Source of the DNA: Actinospica robiniae DSM 44927
Lineage (GTDB): Bacteria; Actinomycetota; Actinomycetes; Streptomycetales; Catenulisporaceae
NCBI RefSeq assembly: GCF_000504285.1
Contig: NZ_KI632511.1
Coordinates: forward strand, 7,236,154-7,300,153
Direction: 5' to 3'
Length of the DNA: 64,000 nt
Shown here in pieces: positions 24,790 through 33,425 of the stretch (position 1 is its first letter; each line of letters opens with the position of its first letter). Made by a program: the position numbers and the translations under genes. The notes below the pieces were generated by a model. The model was not told the DNA's origin, did not search any database, and saw only the letters and a list, made by a program, of their open reading frames with translations.

Positions 24790-24905
24790 GCCGGAGCCCA
24801 CGGACGCCGGAGCCCACGGACGCCGGAGCCCACGGACGCCGGAGCCCACGGACGCCGGAGTCCACGGAGACGACGCGGCCTACGGAAACGCCGGAGCCCA
24901 CGGAC
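24790..24905. repeat. 16-bp tandem repeat, about five units
   Basis: GCCGGAGCCCACGGAC repeats head-to-tail at 24790, 24806, 24822 and 24838, continues degenerately at 24854, and one more unit appears at 24890. Apart from the 52-bp and 16-bp repeats, the 24501-25022 spacer shows no gene. Confidence 0.85.
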
Positions 24906-25022
24906 GTGGACGGAGGCTACCGACTCCCGGGAGGGCGCGCCGGGCCGTGTGCACCCTCGGGCGTGCGCACGGCGGGCCGGCTCAGCCTCGGGCAAGCCTG
25001 AGGCCGGGCCGGGCTATCTCCC

Positions 25023-25043
25023 GTGAGGCGTTCCACGCCTCAC
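25023..25043 (-). terminator. Hairpin at the acyl-CoA synthetase stop codon
   Basis: GTGAGGCG (25023-25030) and CGCCTCAC (25036-25043) form an 8-bp stem with a 5-nt loop that includes the stop codon of the acyl-CoA synthetase gene. It could end this minus-strand transcript. Confidence 0.5.
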
Positions 25044-26857
25044 TTCGCGTACATCGCCTCGATCTTCTCCGCGTACTCCGCCGTCAGCACGTGCCGGCGG
25101 ATGGACTGCTTCGGCGTGAGCTGGCCGGCGTCGATGGTCCATTCGACCGGGAGGACCTCGAACTTGCGGATGGACTCCGCCTTCGAGACCGCCTTGTTCG
25201 CCTCGTCGATGGCTTCCTGGATGTCGGCGACGAGTTCCGGATCCTTGGCCACGGCGTCGAGCCGGGTGTCGGCGGGCTTGCCGTGCTGGGAGAGCCAGTG
25301 CGGGAGGGCTTCGGGGTCGAGGGTGATCAGGGCGCTGATGTAGGGCTTGGCGTCGCCGATCACCATGGACTGGGCGACCAGGGGGTGGGCGTTGATGCGG
25401 TCTTCGAGGACGGCGGGGGCGACGTTCTTGCCGCCGGAGGTGACGAGCAGTTCCTTCTTGCGGCCGGTGATGCGCAGGTAGCCGTCCTGGTCGAGCTCGC
25501 CGAGGTCGCCGGTGCGGAAGAAGCCGTCGGACGTCATGACCTCCTCGGTCGCGGCGTCGTTGTGCCAGTAGCCTGCGAAGACCATCTTGCCCTTGGCCTC
25601 GATCTCGCCGTCTTCGGCGATGCGCAGCGTGGTGCCGGGCAGGGGGAGGCCGACGGTGCCGGGCTTGATCGCGTCGATCGGGTTGACGGCGATGGCGGGG
25701 GACGTCTCGGTGAGGCCGTAGCCTTCGCACACCGTCAGGCCGATGCCGCCGAAGAAATACGTCAGGCGCTCGCCGAGGGGGGCTCCGCCGGAGATGGTGT
25801 GGGTGGTGCGGCCGCCGAGGGCTGCGCGCAGCTTCGAGTACACCAGGCGGTCGAACACCTTGTGCTTCAGGTTCAGTGTGAACGGGACGTTGCCACCGCC
25901 GGCCTTCGTCTCGGCCCAGGCGATCGCGGTCGAGGCGGCGGCGTCGAAGATCTTGCCCTTGCCTTCGGCGTGCGCCTTCTGGCTGGCCGAGTTGTACACC
26001 TTCTCCAGCACCCGCGGGATGGTCAGCAGGAACGTCGGGCGGAAGGTGGCCAGTTCGGGCAGCAACTGCTTCGTGTCGCCGCAGTGCGCCAGCTTCGCCC
26101 GCGACATCAGCGTGCCGATGTGGATGATCCGTGCGAACACGTGCGCCAGCGGCAGGAACAGCAGCGTGCTGGCGTCCTCGCCGTTGAACATCCGGGTCAG
26201 CAGCGCCACCGCGTTGCCGGCCTCGAACAGCAGGTTGTCGTGCGTCAGCACGCAGCCCTTGGGGCGGCCGGTGGTGCCGGACGTGTAGATGATGGTGGCG
26301 ACCGACTCGGGGACGAGCGTGGCGCGGCGCTCTTCGAGCACCTCGTCGGCCACGTCCTTGCCCGCCTGCGCCAGTATGGCCAGCGCGCCGGGGGCGTCCG
26401 CTCCGGTCGGGTCGATCTGCCAGATGTTCTTGAGCGTGCCCGCCTGGTCGCGCACCGCTTCCACGGTCGCGGTGTTGGCGGTCAGTTCGGTGAACACGGC
26501 CACCGCGCCGGAGTCGGCGAGGATCCAGGCGACCTGCTCGGCCGAGGAGGTCTCGTAGATGGGGACCGGGATCGCGCCGGCCTCCCAGATCGCGAAGTCC
26601 AGCAGCGACCACTCGTAGCTGGTGCGGGACATGATGGCGACCCGGTCTCCGGCGGCGATCCCCAGCGCCACCAGGCCCTTGGCCGTCGCCTGCGTCTCGG
26701 CGAGGAAGCGCGCGTACGTCACGTCCGCCCAGCGGCCGTCGACCTTGCGGGCCAGGCCGGCGTGCTGGGGCAGTTCCGCGGCGTTCCTGTGGACCAGGTC
26801 GGTCAGGTTCGCCCTCTCGGGCACCCGGTACAACGGTTCGACAGTGAACTCGCGCAC
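25040..26857 (-). CDS. Long-chain fatty-acid-CoA ligase (FadD15-like)
   Basis: A 605-residue ANL-superfamily enzyme activating long-chain fatty acids to acyl-CoA via acyl-AMP. P-loop ATIIYTSGTTGRPKGC, the A5 motif EGYGLTETSP, A7 FFRTGDLGELDQDGY and A8 ITGRKKELLVTSGGKNVAPA are complete, and the C-terminal Lys is in LTPKQSIRRH. GTG at 26857 has GAGGAG 9 nt upstream. Length and start (VREFTVEPLYRVPERANLTD) match mycobacterial FadD15. It is divergent from the SRPBCC gene, which is the same arrangement as in the mycobacterial block. It is likely cytoplasmic or membrane-associated. Confidence 0.93.
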   Translation of the reverse strand: MREFTVEPLYRVPERANLTDLVHRNAAELPQHAGLARKVDGRWADVTYARFLAETQATAKGLVALGIAAGDRVAIMSRTSYEWSLLDFAIWEAGAIPVPIYETSSAEQVAWILADSGAVAVFTELTANTATVEAVRDQAGTLKNIWQIDPTGADAPGALAILAQAGKDVADEVLEERRATLVPESVATIIYTSGTTGRPKGCVLTHDNLLFEAGNAVALLTRMFNGEDASTLLFLPLAHVFARIIHIGTLMSRAKLAHCGDTKQLLPELATFRPTFLLTIPRVLEKVYNSASQKAHAEGKGKIFDAAASTAIAWAETKAGGGNVPFTLNLKHKVFDRLVYSKLRAALGGRTTHTISGGAPLGERLTYFFGGIGLTVCEGYGLTETSPAIAVNPIDAIKPGTVGLPLPGTTLRIAEDGEIEAKGKMVFAGYWHNDAATEEVMTSDGFFRTGDLGELDQDGYLRITGRKKELLVTSGGKNVAPAVLEDRINAHPLVAQSMVIGDAKPYISALITLDPEALPHWLSQHGKPADTRLDAVAKDPELVADIQEAIDEANKAVSKAESIRKFEVLPVEWTIDAGQLTPKQSIRRHVLTAEYAEKIEAMYAK

Positions 26858-27048
26858 GTGCAGGCTCCTCGCGCTGAAGAAATCCAGGGGACGGGACGCG
26901 AATATTCCCGCGTCTCGACGGTACAACTTATTACCGGCCGGTAGCCATAGCGTCCGGGGAAGATTTCCGGGGCACTGTCCGGCCCTGGCACCGGAGCGAC
27001 ACGATACTCTGGGCAAGCCAGGCGAACGACGCGATGGGAAGGGAACCG

Positions 27049-27495
27049 ATGGCGGACCGCACCCGGGCCTCGATCGAGATCGGCGCGCCCGCCGACACGG
27101 TCATGGCCGTGATCGCGGACCTGCCCGCCTACCCGGACTGGACGGGGGAGGTCAAGCAGGCCGAGGTCCTCGAGACCGATCCGGCCACCGGCCGCGCGAA
27201 GCGGGTCCTGCTGGTGATCGACGGGGGCGCGCTGCGGGACCGGCAGGAGCTGGCCTACGCCTTCGACGGCGACCACGCGGTGCGCTGGAGCCTGGTCAAG
27301 GGCGACATGCTGCGCTCGCTCGAGGGCGCCTACACCCTGACCCCGTCCGCCGACGGGGCCGCCACCACCGTCGAGTACACCCTGGCCGTCGACACGAAGA
27401 TCCCCCTGCTCGGCTTGATGAAGTCGAAGATGGAGAAGGTCATCATCGACCGGGCCCTGGCCGGTTTGAAGAAGCGCGTTGAGTCTCTCCGATAA
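27049..27495 (+). CDS. SRPBCC (polyketide cyclase/START-like) protein
   Basis: The 148 residues form a START/Bet v 1-like helix-grip fold: ASIEIGAPADTVMAVIADLPAYPDWTG is the usual polyketide-cyclase/dehydrase opening, followed by alternating strands and a long C-terminal helix (MKSKMEKVIIDRALAGLKKR). Such proteins bind hydrophobic ligands; the ligand here is unknown. GGGAAGGGA precedes the ATG at 27049. The gene overlaps the ArsA-like gene by 17 bp, so the two are co-expressed. A Rv2185c-type homolog holds the same position next to FadD15 in mycobacteria. Confidence 0.88.
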   Translation: MADRTRASIEIGAPADTVMAVIADLPAYPDWTGEVKQAEVLETDPATGRAKRVLLVIDGGALRDRQELAYAFDGDHAVRWSLVKGDMLRSLEGAYTLTPSADGAATTVEYTLAVDTKIPLLGLMKSKMEKVIIDRALAGLKKRVESLR

Positions 27496-28828
27496 CCGCG
27501 GCCCCGAGCAGGCGACGGGTCCGGCGCAGGCCGGGCCCGCGCCCGAGCGCGCCGCGCGCGTGACCAATCTGATCCTGTTCACCGGCAAGGGCGGCAGCGG
27601 CGTGACCACGCTGGCCGCCGCGACGGCCGCGCACGGCGCCCAGCGCGGTATGCGGACCCTGCTGCTCTCGCTGGGCTCGCTCGGCTCGGACGGGGACGGC
27701 ACCGACCTGTCCACCGTGCTCGACCACCCGGTCGGGCTGGTGCCCACGCAGGTCGACGGGCTGCTCTACGCCCAGTGCTTCGCCCCGCAGGCCGCCTTCG
27801 AGCAGTGGTACGGCAAGGCCGTGTCCCGGGTGCGCGGCTTCGCCGAGACCATCGGGCTGACCCCGCCGGACGCGGCCGAGCTGCTCGCGCCGCCGGGAGC
27901 GGGCGAGCCGCTGGCGCTGGCCGAGATCGCGGCCGCGGTCGACGGCGGGGCCTGGGACCTGGTCGTGGTCGACGGCCCGCCGCTGGGCCAGGCCCTGCGG
28001 CTGCTGACGCTTCCGGTCGCCGCGCGCGACTGGCTCTCCCGGGCCCGGCCGGTGCAGACGCAGGCGGCGCGGGCGCTGCGGCCGATGCTGGCGACGTTCG
28101 CGGGGCTGCCGCTGCCGCAGACCGCCCTGGTCGATCTGACGGAGTGGATGCTCCGGGAGTGCGCGTCGGCGCAGGACGTGTTGGCGCATCAGCTCAGCTC
28201 GGTGCGGCTGGTGGCCACGCCCGACGTGGTCGGGCTGGACCGGCTGCGCGCGGCCCGCTGCGCGCTGGCCCTGTTCGGGCTGCGCCTGGACGCGCTGATG
28301 GTCAACCGCAAGGTGGTCGAGGCGCCGCGGGACAGCTGGTCGCGCGGCTGGGTCGCCGCCCAGCAGATCGCCGCGGACCAGCTGGCCGAGGTCTTCGCCG
28401 GCGTGGCCCGGCACGAGGTGCCCTACCGGCCGTGCGAGCCGCTCGGCCTGGAGGAGCTCGCCGTGGTCGCGGCCGCCGCTTACGGCGAGGCCGACGGGCT
28501 CGGCGCGCCCGCGCACCCGCCCGAGCCGGCGGTGGCCAAGACCGGGGACGGCTACGTGCTGAGCGTGCCGCTGCCGGGCGCGGACCGCCGCGCCATGGGG
28601 CTGCTGCGCCGGGACGAGGAGATAGTGCTCACCGTCGGGCCGTACCGGCGCACGCTGCGGCTCGAGCCGGTGTTGCGCCGCTGCCGGATCGCCGGCGCGG
28701 TACTGCGCAACGGCGCCCTGGAGATCCGCTTCGTGCCCGATCCGGCGCAGTTCCCGGCTCCGGCGCGCGAGTCCGCGGCCCCGGCCGGGGGCCCGTCGCC
28801 CGATCCGTCGCCGGCGGCTTCGCCGTAG
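27479..28828 (+). CDS. ArsA/GET3-like protein with altered P-loop
   Basis: The 449 residues include an ArsA/MinD-type deviant Walker A (TGKGGSGVTTLAAATAAH), a nucleotide-switch region (WDLVVVDGPPLGQALRLL) and an ArsA C-terminal HSP20-like domain (DGYVLSVPLPGADRRAMGL onward). Canonical ArsA has GKGGVGKT; here Val replaces the catalytic P-loop Lys, so ATP hydrolysis may be lost. The TTG at 27479 overlaps the SRPBCC gene; GTG at 27560 (V28) would give the standard N-terminus and is an alternative. Mycobacterial Rv2184c is the positional homolog. The substrate is unknown; arsenite transport is unlikely without ArsB. Confidence 0.82.
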   Translation: MSLSDNRGPEQATGPAQAGPAPERAARVTNLILFTGKGGSGVTTLAAATAAHGAQRGMRTLLLSLGSLGSDGDGTDLSTVLDHPVGLVPTQVDGLLYAQCFAPQAAFEQWYGKAVSRVRGFAETIGLTPPDAAELLAPPGAGEPLALAEIAAAVDGGAWDLVVVDGPPLGQALRLLTLPVAARDWLSRARPVQTQAARALRPMLATFAGLPLPQTALVDLTEWMLRECASAQDVLAHQLSSVRLVATPDVVGLDRLRAARCALALFGLRLDALMVNRKVVEAPRDSWSRGWVAAQQIAADQLAEVFAGVARHEVPYRPCEPLGLEELAVVAAAAYGEADGLGAPAHPPEPAVAKTGDGYVLSVPLPGADRRAMGLLRRDEEIVLTVGPYRRTLRLEPVLRRCRIAGAVLRNGALEIRFVPDPAQFPAPARESAAPAGGPSPDPSPAASP

Positions 28829-28944
28829 CGGGCTTAGCCCGTGCCGATGCAGGGCACGGATACACACCGAGAAAGTGCTTACCGAGAACCGTGCATACCT
28901 GGCGTCCGTACGTGAACGGCCGCAGTGATCGGGGAGAAGGACAG

Positions 28945-29370
28945 ATGAGCAGCAGTGCCGACGATGAGGAGTTCGACATCCCGGTGACGGACTCGGCGGC
29001 GCCCGCGCCGGCCCCGCGCTCGGGAGCTTCCGGCGCGCCGGAGGGGCTGACGGACGCGCCGGACTGGACGCGGGCCAAGTCGGTGAGGGATGATCCGGAG
29101 TCGTTGGGTGACGAGGCCCGTAAGCTCTGGGACGCGGTGCGCGCGCAGTTCGTGGAGCCCTTGTTGCGCAACTACCCGGAGGCGGCCGGGCACCTGTCGA
29201 ACGCCGGCGGCGAGCTGGCGTCGGCGGTCCGTTCGCTGATCCGCGGCAGCGAACAGGTGTGGGCCGGTCCCGGTGCGCGGGCCGAGGACCCCGCTCAGGC
29301 GGCGGACGTGGTCGAAGTGCTCGACGACGAGGCTCCCGACGGTGACGCGGAACACCCGACACAGGGATGA
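28945..29370 (+). CDS. DUF5304-like small acidic protein
   Basis: A 141-residue acidic soluble protein with an Ala/Pro-rich N-terminus and a helical core (GDEARKLWDAVRAQFVEPLL, GELASAVRSLIRGSEQVW). It matches the actinomycete DUF5304 family normally found directly before glucokinase. GGGGAGAAGG precedes the ATG at 28945. It ends 31 bp before the glucokinase start, so both are in one operon with the ArsA-like and SRPBCC genes. No function is established. Confidence 0.8.
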   Translation: MSSSADDEEFDIPVTDSAAPAPAPRSGASGAPEGLTDAPDWTRAKSVRDDPESLGDEARKLWDAVRAQFVEPLLRNYPEAAGHLSNAGGELASAVRSLIRGSEQVWAGPGARAEDPAQAADVVEVLDDEAPDGDAEHPTQG

Positions 29371-29401
29371 GGCAGCGAGCGATGAGGCGTGTGAGGGGAT
29401 C

Positions 29402-30343
29402 ATGGCACTGACGATCGGCGTCGACATCGGCGGCACGAAGATCGCGGCCGGCGTGGTGGACGAGGAGGGCAGCATCCTCGAGCGGGTCAAGCTCGCCACC
29501 CCCAAGGACTCCGGGCAGGTCGCGGCGACGATCGCGGAAGCGGTCAACACGGTGCGCCAGGGCCACGAGGTCGAGGCGGTGGGCCTCGGTGCGGCCGGCT
29601 TCGTCAGCGCGGACCGGGCCACGGTGCTCTTCGCCGCCAACATGTCCTGGCGCAACGAGCCGCTGCAGGACCGGATAGGGGCCCTCGTGGACCTGCCGGT
29701 CGTGGTGGAGAACGACGCGAACGTGGCGGCCTGGGGCGAGGCCCGGTTCGGTGCCGGCAACGGCAAGGACAACGTGGTGATGCTGACGATCGGCACCGGC
29801 GTCGGCGGCGGTGTGATCATCGACGGCCGGCTGCTGCGCGGCCACTTCGGCATCGGCGCGGAGCTCGGGCACTACCGGGTGCAGCCGGGCGGCCTGCTGT
29901 GCGGCTGCGGCCAGCACGGCTGCCTGGAGCAGTACGCCTCCGGCAGCGCGCTCACCCGCCTGGTCAAGGCCGGTGCGGCGCGCAACCCGGAGAAGGCCAA
30001 GCTGCTGCTCTCGCTCGGCGACGGCACCCCGGAGGGCGTCCTCGGCTCGCACATCACGGCGGCGGCGCGGGAGGGCGACCCGGTCGCGCTCGAGGGCTTC
30101 GCGGACGTGTCGATCTGGATCGGGCAGGCGATGGCGGACATGACCGCGATCCTGGACCCGGGCGTGTTCATCCTGGGCGGCGGCGTCTCCGAGGCCGGCG
30201 AGATACTGGCCGGTCCGGCGCGCGAGCACTACCAGAAGGTGGCCCCGGCGACCGGGCAGCGGCCGCTGGCCGACGTGGTCACCGCGACGCTCGGTCCGGA
30301 CGCCGGCATCATCGGCGCCGCGGACCTCGCCCGCGATCGGTAG
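29402..30343 (+). CDS. glkA: ROK-family glucokinase
   Basis: A 313-residue ROK kinase that phosphorylates glucose at C6 and in Streptomyces also takes part in carbon catabolite repression. Features are the phosphate-binding start TIGVDIGGTKIAAGVV, the sugar site VENDANVAAWGEARFG, the catalytic GTGVGGGVIIDG, and the zinc cluster CGCGQHGCLEQYASG. GAGGGG precedes the ATG at 29402. No DNA-binding domain is present, so it is an enzyme rather than a ROK repressor. It follows the DUF5304 gene as in other actinomycetes and is closed by a strong hairpin. Confidence 0.95.
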   Translation: MALTIGVDIGGTKIAAGVVDEEGSILERVKLATPKDSGQVAATIAEAVNTVRQGHEVEAVGLGAAGFVSADRATVLFAANMSWRNEPLQDRIGALVDLPVVVENDANVAAWGEARFGAGNGKDNVVMLTIGTGVGGGVIIDGRLLRGHFGIGAELGHYRVQPGGLLCGCGQHGCLEQYASGSALTRLVKAGAARNPEKAKLLLSLGDGTPEGVLGSHITAAAREGDPVALEGFADVSIWIGQAMADMTAILDPGVFILGGGVSEAGEILAGPAREHYQKVAPATGQRPLADVVTATLGPDAGIIGAADLARDR

Positions 30344-30358
30344 GCATAAGGACAACGC

Positions 30359-30394
30359 ACGGCGGTCTTCCCGGAGTTCCGGGAGGGCCGCCGT
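30359..30394 (+). terminator. Terminator after glucokinase
   Basis: A 16-nt arm (30359-30374) pairs throughout with 30379-30394 around the loop AGTT, counting two G-U pairs. It starts 16 nt after the glucokinase stop. The stem is very stable although no T-run follows. Confidence 0.75.
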
Positions 30395-30527
30395 CGGCGT
30401 GTCGGGCTGAAAGTTTCGCTCGTGCGCGACGCGTCGGCGCGAAATCACGGGTCGTCAGTTTCCGTCGGCGGCCGGAGTTAGCATGGGCCCAAGTCAGTCG
30501 CCTGACCGCGCCGAAGGAGCCCACGGC

Positions 30528-30938
30528 ATGCAGATCGCGTCCTCGCAGCGGATCACCACGTTCCTGATGTTCGAGGGCACCGCCGAGGAGGCGATGAACC
30601 TCTACCTGTCCCTGTTCGACGACGCCGCGGTGGTCGCCGTCAACCGCTACGGCGCCGAGGGTCCGGGCGCGGAAGGGGCGGTGCAGCACGCGACGTTCTC
30701 GCTGGCCGATCAACAGTTCATGTGCATCGACAGCCCGGCGAAGCACGAGTTCTCCTTCACGCCCGCGATGTCGCTGTTCGTGCGGTGCCGCAACGAGGCC
30801 GAGCTCGAGCGTCTCTACGCGGGCCTGGGCGAGGGCGGCACGGAGCTGATGCCGCTGGGGGACTACGGCTTCAGCCGGCGGTTCGGCTGGGTCAACGACC
30901 GCTTCGGCGTCTCCTGGCAGCTGAACCTGCCGCGTTGA
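30528..30938 (+). CDS. VOC/PhnB-like (3-demethylubiquinone-type) protein
   Basis: The 136 residues match the PhnB/3-dmu-9_3-mt branch of the vicinal oxygen chelate fold: RITTFLMFEGTAEEAMNLY, FSLADQQFMCIDSPAKHEFSF, TELMPLGDYGFSRRFGWVNDRFGVSW. These proteins form beta-alpha-beta-beta-beta dimers and often carry a degenerate metal site. AAGGAG precedes the ATG at 30528. It is a single gene; its substrate is unknown. Confidence 0.88.
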   Translation: MQIASSQRITTFLMFEGTAEEAMNLYLSLFDDAAVVAVNRYGAEGPGAEGAVQHATFSLADQQFMCIDSPAKHEFSFTPAMSLFVRCRNEAELERLYAGLGEGGTELMPLGDYGFSRRFGWVNDRFGVSWQLNLPR

Positions 30939-31087
30939 GGTCCGCAGCCCCGGCCCGGCCGGGCCCACCCCAGCCCGAGCGCGACGCGACACGCCGATAT
31001 GCGACACGCGGATACGCGAGAGGTGGGGCGAGGCAACGCGGCGTGCGGAGGCGCGACGCGATGCGCCACGCCCCGAAACGGCCCTGC

Positions 31088-31630
31088 TCAGACCACCGCG
31101 CCGAAGTTGTCGTCGTCATCGTCGTCGCGGTGCGGCTTGAGCTTGCTCACCAGGTAGCCGAAGCCGATCAGGCCCGCCAGCGCGCACGCGGCGGCGGCCC
31201 AGCCCGGGGTCTCCCAGTTGAGGATCGTGGCCGCCATCAGGTAGCCGGGACCGCCGAGGGCGCCGAGCCAGGCGGCCCGGGTGGGCCAGTCCAGGTTGGG
31301 CAGCGGCGGCGGGGTGGGCGGCTCGAAGGTGTCCGGGGCCGGCGGCGCGGGCGCGTCGCGCGGGCCGATCAGGTCGCCCGAGGTCCAGGTCAGCCGTGGG
31401 TCCACGGCGCGTGGCGGGGACGGGCGCACGGCCGGGCGCACCACCCGGGCGCCCGGCTCGAGGGTGCCGGGGGCGGGCGGCTGGGCCACGTTCTCGGCCT
31501 CCGGCCAGGGCGCCGGCCCCTCCGGCGGGCGGCTGTCGTGGAAGGCCGCCACCAGGTCGTTCCAGACGGCCTCGGCCTCGGCGTCGGTGGGGCCGGTCGG
31601 GTCGCCTTCGGGGCGCTCCGGGTTGCTCAT
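31088..31630 (-). CDS. Small membrane protein with proline-rich N-terminus
   Basis: A 180-residue protein of no recognised family. Residues 1-110 are acidic/Pro-rich (VWNDLVAAFHDSRPPEGPAP), followed by two predicted helices (RAAWLGALGGPGYLMAATIL and GWAAAACALAGLIGFGYLV) and a short tail with an Asp run (HRDDDDDD). The start overlaps the upstream hydrolase stop (ATGA at 31627-31630). It may be the counterpart of the small protein between the hydrolase/PlsC and ArsA-like genes in mycobacteria (Rv2183c position), but this is positional only. Confidence 0.7.
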   Translation of the reverse strand: MSNPERPEGDPTGPTDAEAEAVWNDLVAAFHDSRPPEGPAPWPEAENVAQPPAPGTLEPGARVVRPAVRPSPPRAVDPRLTWTSGDLIGPRDAPAPPAPDTFEPPTPPPLPNLDWPTRAAWLGALGGPGYLMAATILNWETPGWAAAACALAGLIGFGYLVSKLKPHRDDDDDDNFGAVV

Positions 31631-32448
31631 GACGCCGCCTCCCGCAGCTTGGCCACGAAGGCCGCCGAGCTCTCGAAAATCAGTTCCGCGTCGTTGTCCA
31701 AGGTGGCCACGTGGTAGCTCTCGGGCAGGACGATCTCGCTCTTGTCGGTGGACGAGACGCGCGAGAGCACCATCGCGGCGTTGCGCGGGTGCACCACATT
31801 GTCCTCGGCCGAGTGCGCCACCAGCACCGGCGCGGTCACCGTCGGCAGGTCGGCGGCGACCACCCGCCAGAACCGGCTGAGCGAGTGGGCGGCCTTGAGC
31901 GGGGTGCGGTCGGTGCCGATCTCCACCACGCCGGGCTTCTTGACGTCCGAGGCGATCGAGGAGATGGACGGGATGAATCTGCTGAGCACCGGCAGCAGCG
32001 CCTCGGTCGGTTTGTTGCGGGTGACCGACGGGTTGACCAGGACCAGCCCGGCCACCTCGGCCGGGTGCTGCTCGGCCAGGCGCAGCGCGAGGCCGCCGCC
32101 CATGGACAGGCCCATCAGGTACACCTGGGCGCAGCGGGCGCGCAGGGCGGTGAAGGCCTGGTCGAGCGCGCCGTACCAGTCCGGCCATTCGGTGCGCTGC
32201 AGCTCGCGCCAGCCGCGGCCGTGGCCGGGCAGCAGGGGCAGGTCGATGGCGTAGCCGGGGTGCCGGGCGGCGAGGTACTCGCCCCACGGGCGCATCGAGT
32301 GCGGGGAGCCGGTGAAGCCGTGGCAAAGCAGGATGCCGACCTCGGCCGCGCCCTCGGGCCCGGTGCGCCAGGGCTCGGCGCCCGGCGTGAGCGGTGCGGC
32401 GGCCTGCTCGTCGGTAACGGTGTCGGTGGTGACGGCTGCGTCCTTCAT
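31627..32448 (-). CDS. Carboxylesterase-type alpha/beta hydrolase
   Basis: The 273 residues contain ILLCHGFTGSPHSMRPWGE, the nucleophile elbow LMGLSMGGGLAL (Ser in G-x-S-x-G), the acid in VLVAHSAEDNVVHP and the His in ESYHVATLDND. This pattern is that of monoacylglycerol lipase/carboxylesterase Est30-like enzymes. It has no signal peptide. Its promoter region faces PlsC, with 140 bp between starts, and both are lipid-type functions. It is co-transcribed with the small membrane protein. Confidence 0.88.
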   Translation of the reverse strand: MKDAAVTTDTVTDEQAAAPLTPGAEPWRTGPEGAAEVGILLCHGFTGSPHSMRPWGEYLAARHPGYAIDLPLLPGHGRGWRELQRTEWPDWYGALDQAFTALRARCAQVYLMGLSMGGGLALRLAEQHPAEVAGLVLVNPSVTRNKPTEALLPVLSRFIPSISSIASDVKKPGVVEIGTDRTPLKAAHSLSRFWRVVAADLPTVTAPVLVAHSAEDNVVHPRNAAMVLSRVSSTDKSEIVLPESYHVATLDNDAELIFESSAAFVAKLREAAS

Positions 32449-32588
32449 CGGCCCGCTCCTCCAGGGTCACGCGCTTCTGTTCGCATCGTCCCACTCGATC
32501 CCTTGCTTCGTACAGTAATACGGGGAAGTCGGCGGCGGTGGCGTTCCGGTATCTTCCAGACTAACCGGCCGGAGGGAGAGCGGGAGTC

Positions 32589-33338
32589 GTGTTCTACGGG
32601 TTGCTCAAGCGCGGGGTGATCGGACCGGCTGTGCACGTGGTCTACCGACCGCAGACCGAGGGGGCCGAGCACGTGCCGCTCGAGGGGCCGGTCCTGCTGG
32701 TGGCCAATCACCAGTCGTTCTCCGATTCGATCTTCATGCCGCTGGCCACGCCCCGGCCGGTGAAGTTCCTGGCCAAGGCCGAGTACTTCACCGGCGGCGG
32801 CGTCAAGGGCCGGCTGTCCGCGGGCTTCTTCCGCGGCGTCGGCTCGATCCCGATCGACCGCTCCGGCGCCCGCGCCGCCGACGCCGCGCTGCACACGGCG
32901 CTGCGGCTGCTCGAGCAGGGCCAGATCGTCGGGCTCTACCCGGAGGGCACCCGTTCGCCGGACGGACGGCTGTTCAAGGGCCGCACCGGCGCCGCCCGGA
33001 TCGCGCTGACGGCCGGCTGCCCGGTGCTGCCGTGCGCGATCGCCGGCACCGAGAAGGTGCAGCCCACCGGCAAGGTCATGCCGCGTGTCGCCAAGGTCAC
33101 GGTCACCTTCGGCGAGCCGCTGGACTTCTCCCGCTACGGCGGCGGGCTGTGGGAGACCGTGCGCGGCACCGACGCCGAACACACCGTGCTGCGGGCGGTG
33201 ACCGACGAGATCATGCACACCCTCGTGCGGATGACCGGGCGGGAGTACGTGGACCGCTACGCCTCCGAGGTGAAGAAGGAGAAGGACACGCATCGGGGCC
33301 GGTCCCGCGCCGAGGACCGGCCCCGCGAAGAGAGCTGA
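32589..33338 (+). CDS. 1-acyl-sn-glycerol-3-phosphate acyltransferase (PlsC family)
   Basis: A 249-residue PlsC-family acyltransferase of phospholipid synthesis. The four motifs are visible: NHQSFSD (H-x4-D), GSIPIDRSG, YPEGTRSPDG (E-G-T-R), and the final substrate-pocket motif (VLPCAIAGTEKVQ). It has a GTG start after GGAGGGAGAG. The N-terminal hydrophobic segment suggests membrane association. It is the counterpart of mycobacterial Rv2182c. A stable hairpin overlaps its 3' end. Confidence 0.93.
   Translation: MFYGLLKRGVIGPAVHVVYRPQTEGAEHVPLEGPVLLVANHQSFSDSIFMPLATPRPVKFLAKAEYFTGGGVKGRLSAGFFRGVGSIPIDRSGARAADAALHTALRLLEQGQIVGLYPEGTRSPDGRLFKGRTGAARIALTAGCPVLPCAIAGTEKVQPTGKVMPRVAKVTVTFGEPLDFSRYGGGLWETVRGTDAEHTVLRAVTDEIMHTLVRMTGREYVDRYASEVKKEKDTHRGRSRAEDRPREES
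33294..33325 (+). terminator. Hairpin inside the 3' end of plsC
   Basis: CGGGGCCGGTCC (33294-33305) pairs perfectly with GGACCGGCCCCG (33314-33325), loop 8 nt, ending 11 nt before the plsC stop. It may terminate or protect the transcript; plsC is convergent with ribA. Confidence 0.5.
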
Positions 33339-33425
33339 GACGCCGCGGCTTCCGCGCCGCGCCGGTGCCGGATCCCCACGACACGCTGCTACCGGAACCC
33401 CGCGCCATGCCGCCGGATCCCCGCG

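Noticed and set aside
24541-24905. Insertion-sequence remnant
   Set aside because: No transposase fragment, terminal inverted repeats or target duplication accompanies the tandem repeats.
27034-27048. Earlier in-frame start of the SRPBCC gene
   Set aside because: GGGAAGGGA is correctly spaced only for the ATG at 27049.
27443-30448. About 1000-codon frame antisense to the ArsA-like, DUF5304 and glucokinase genes
   Set aside because: The sense genes have clear motifs and ribosome sites; the antisense product shows none.
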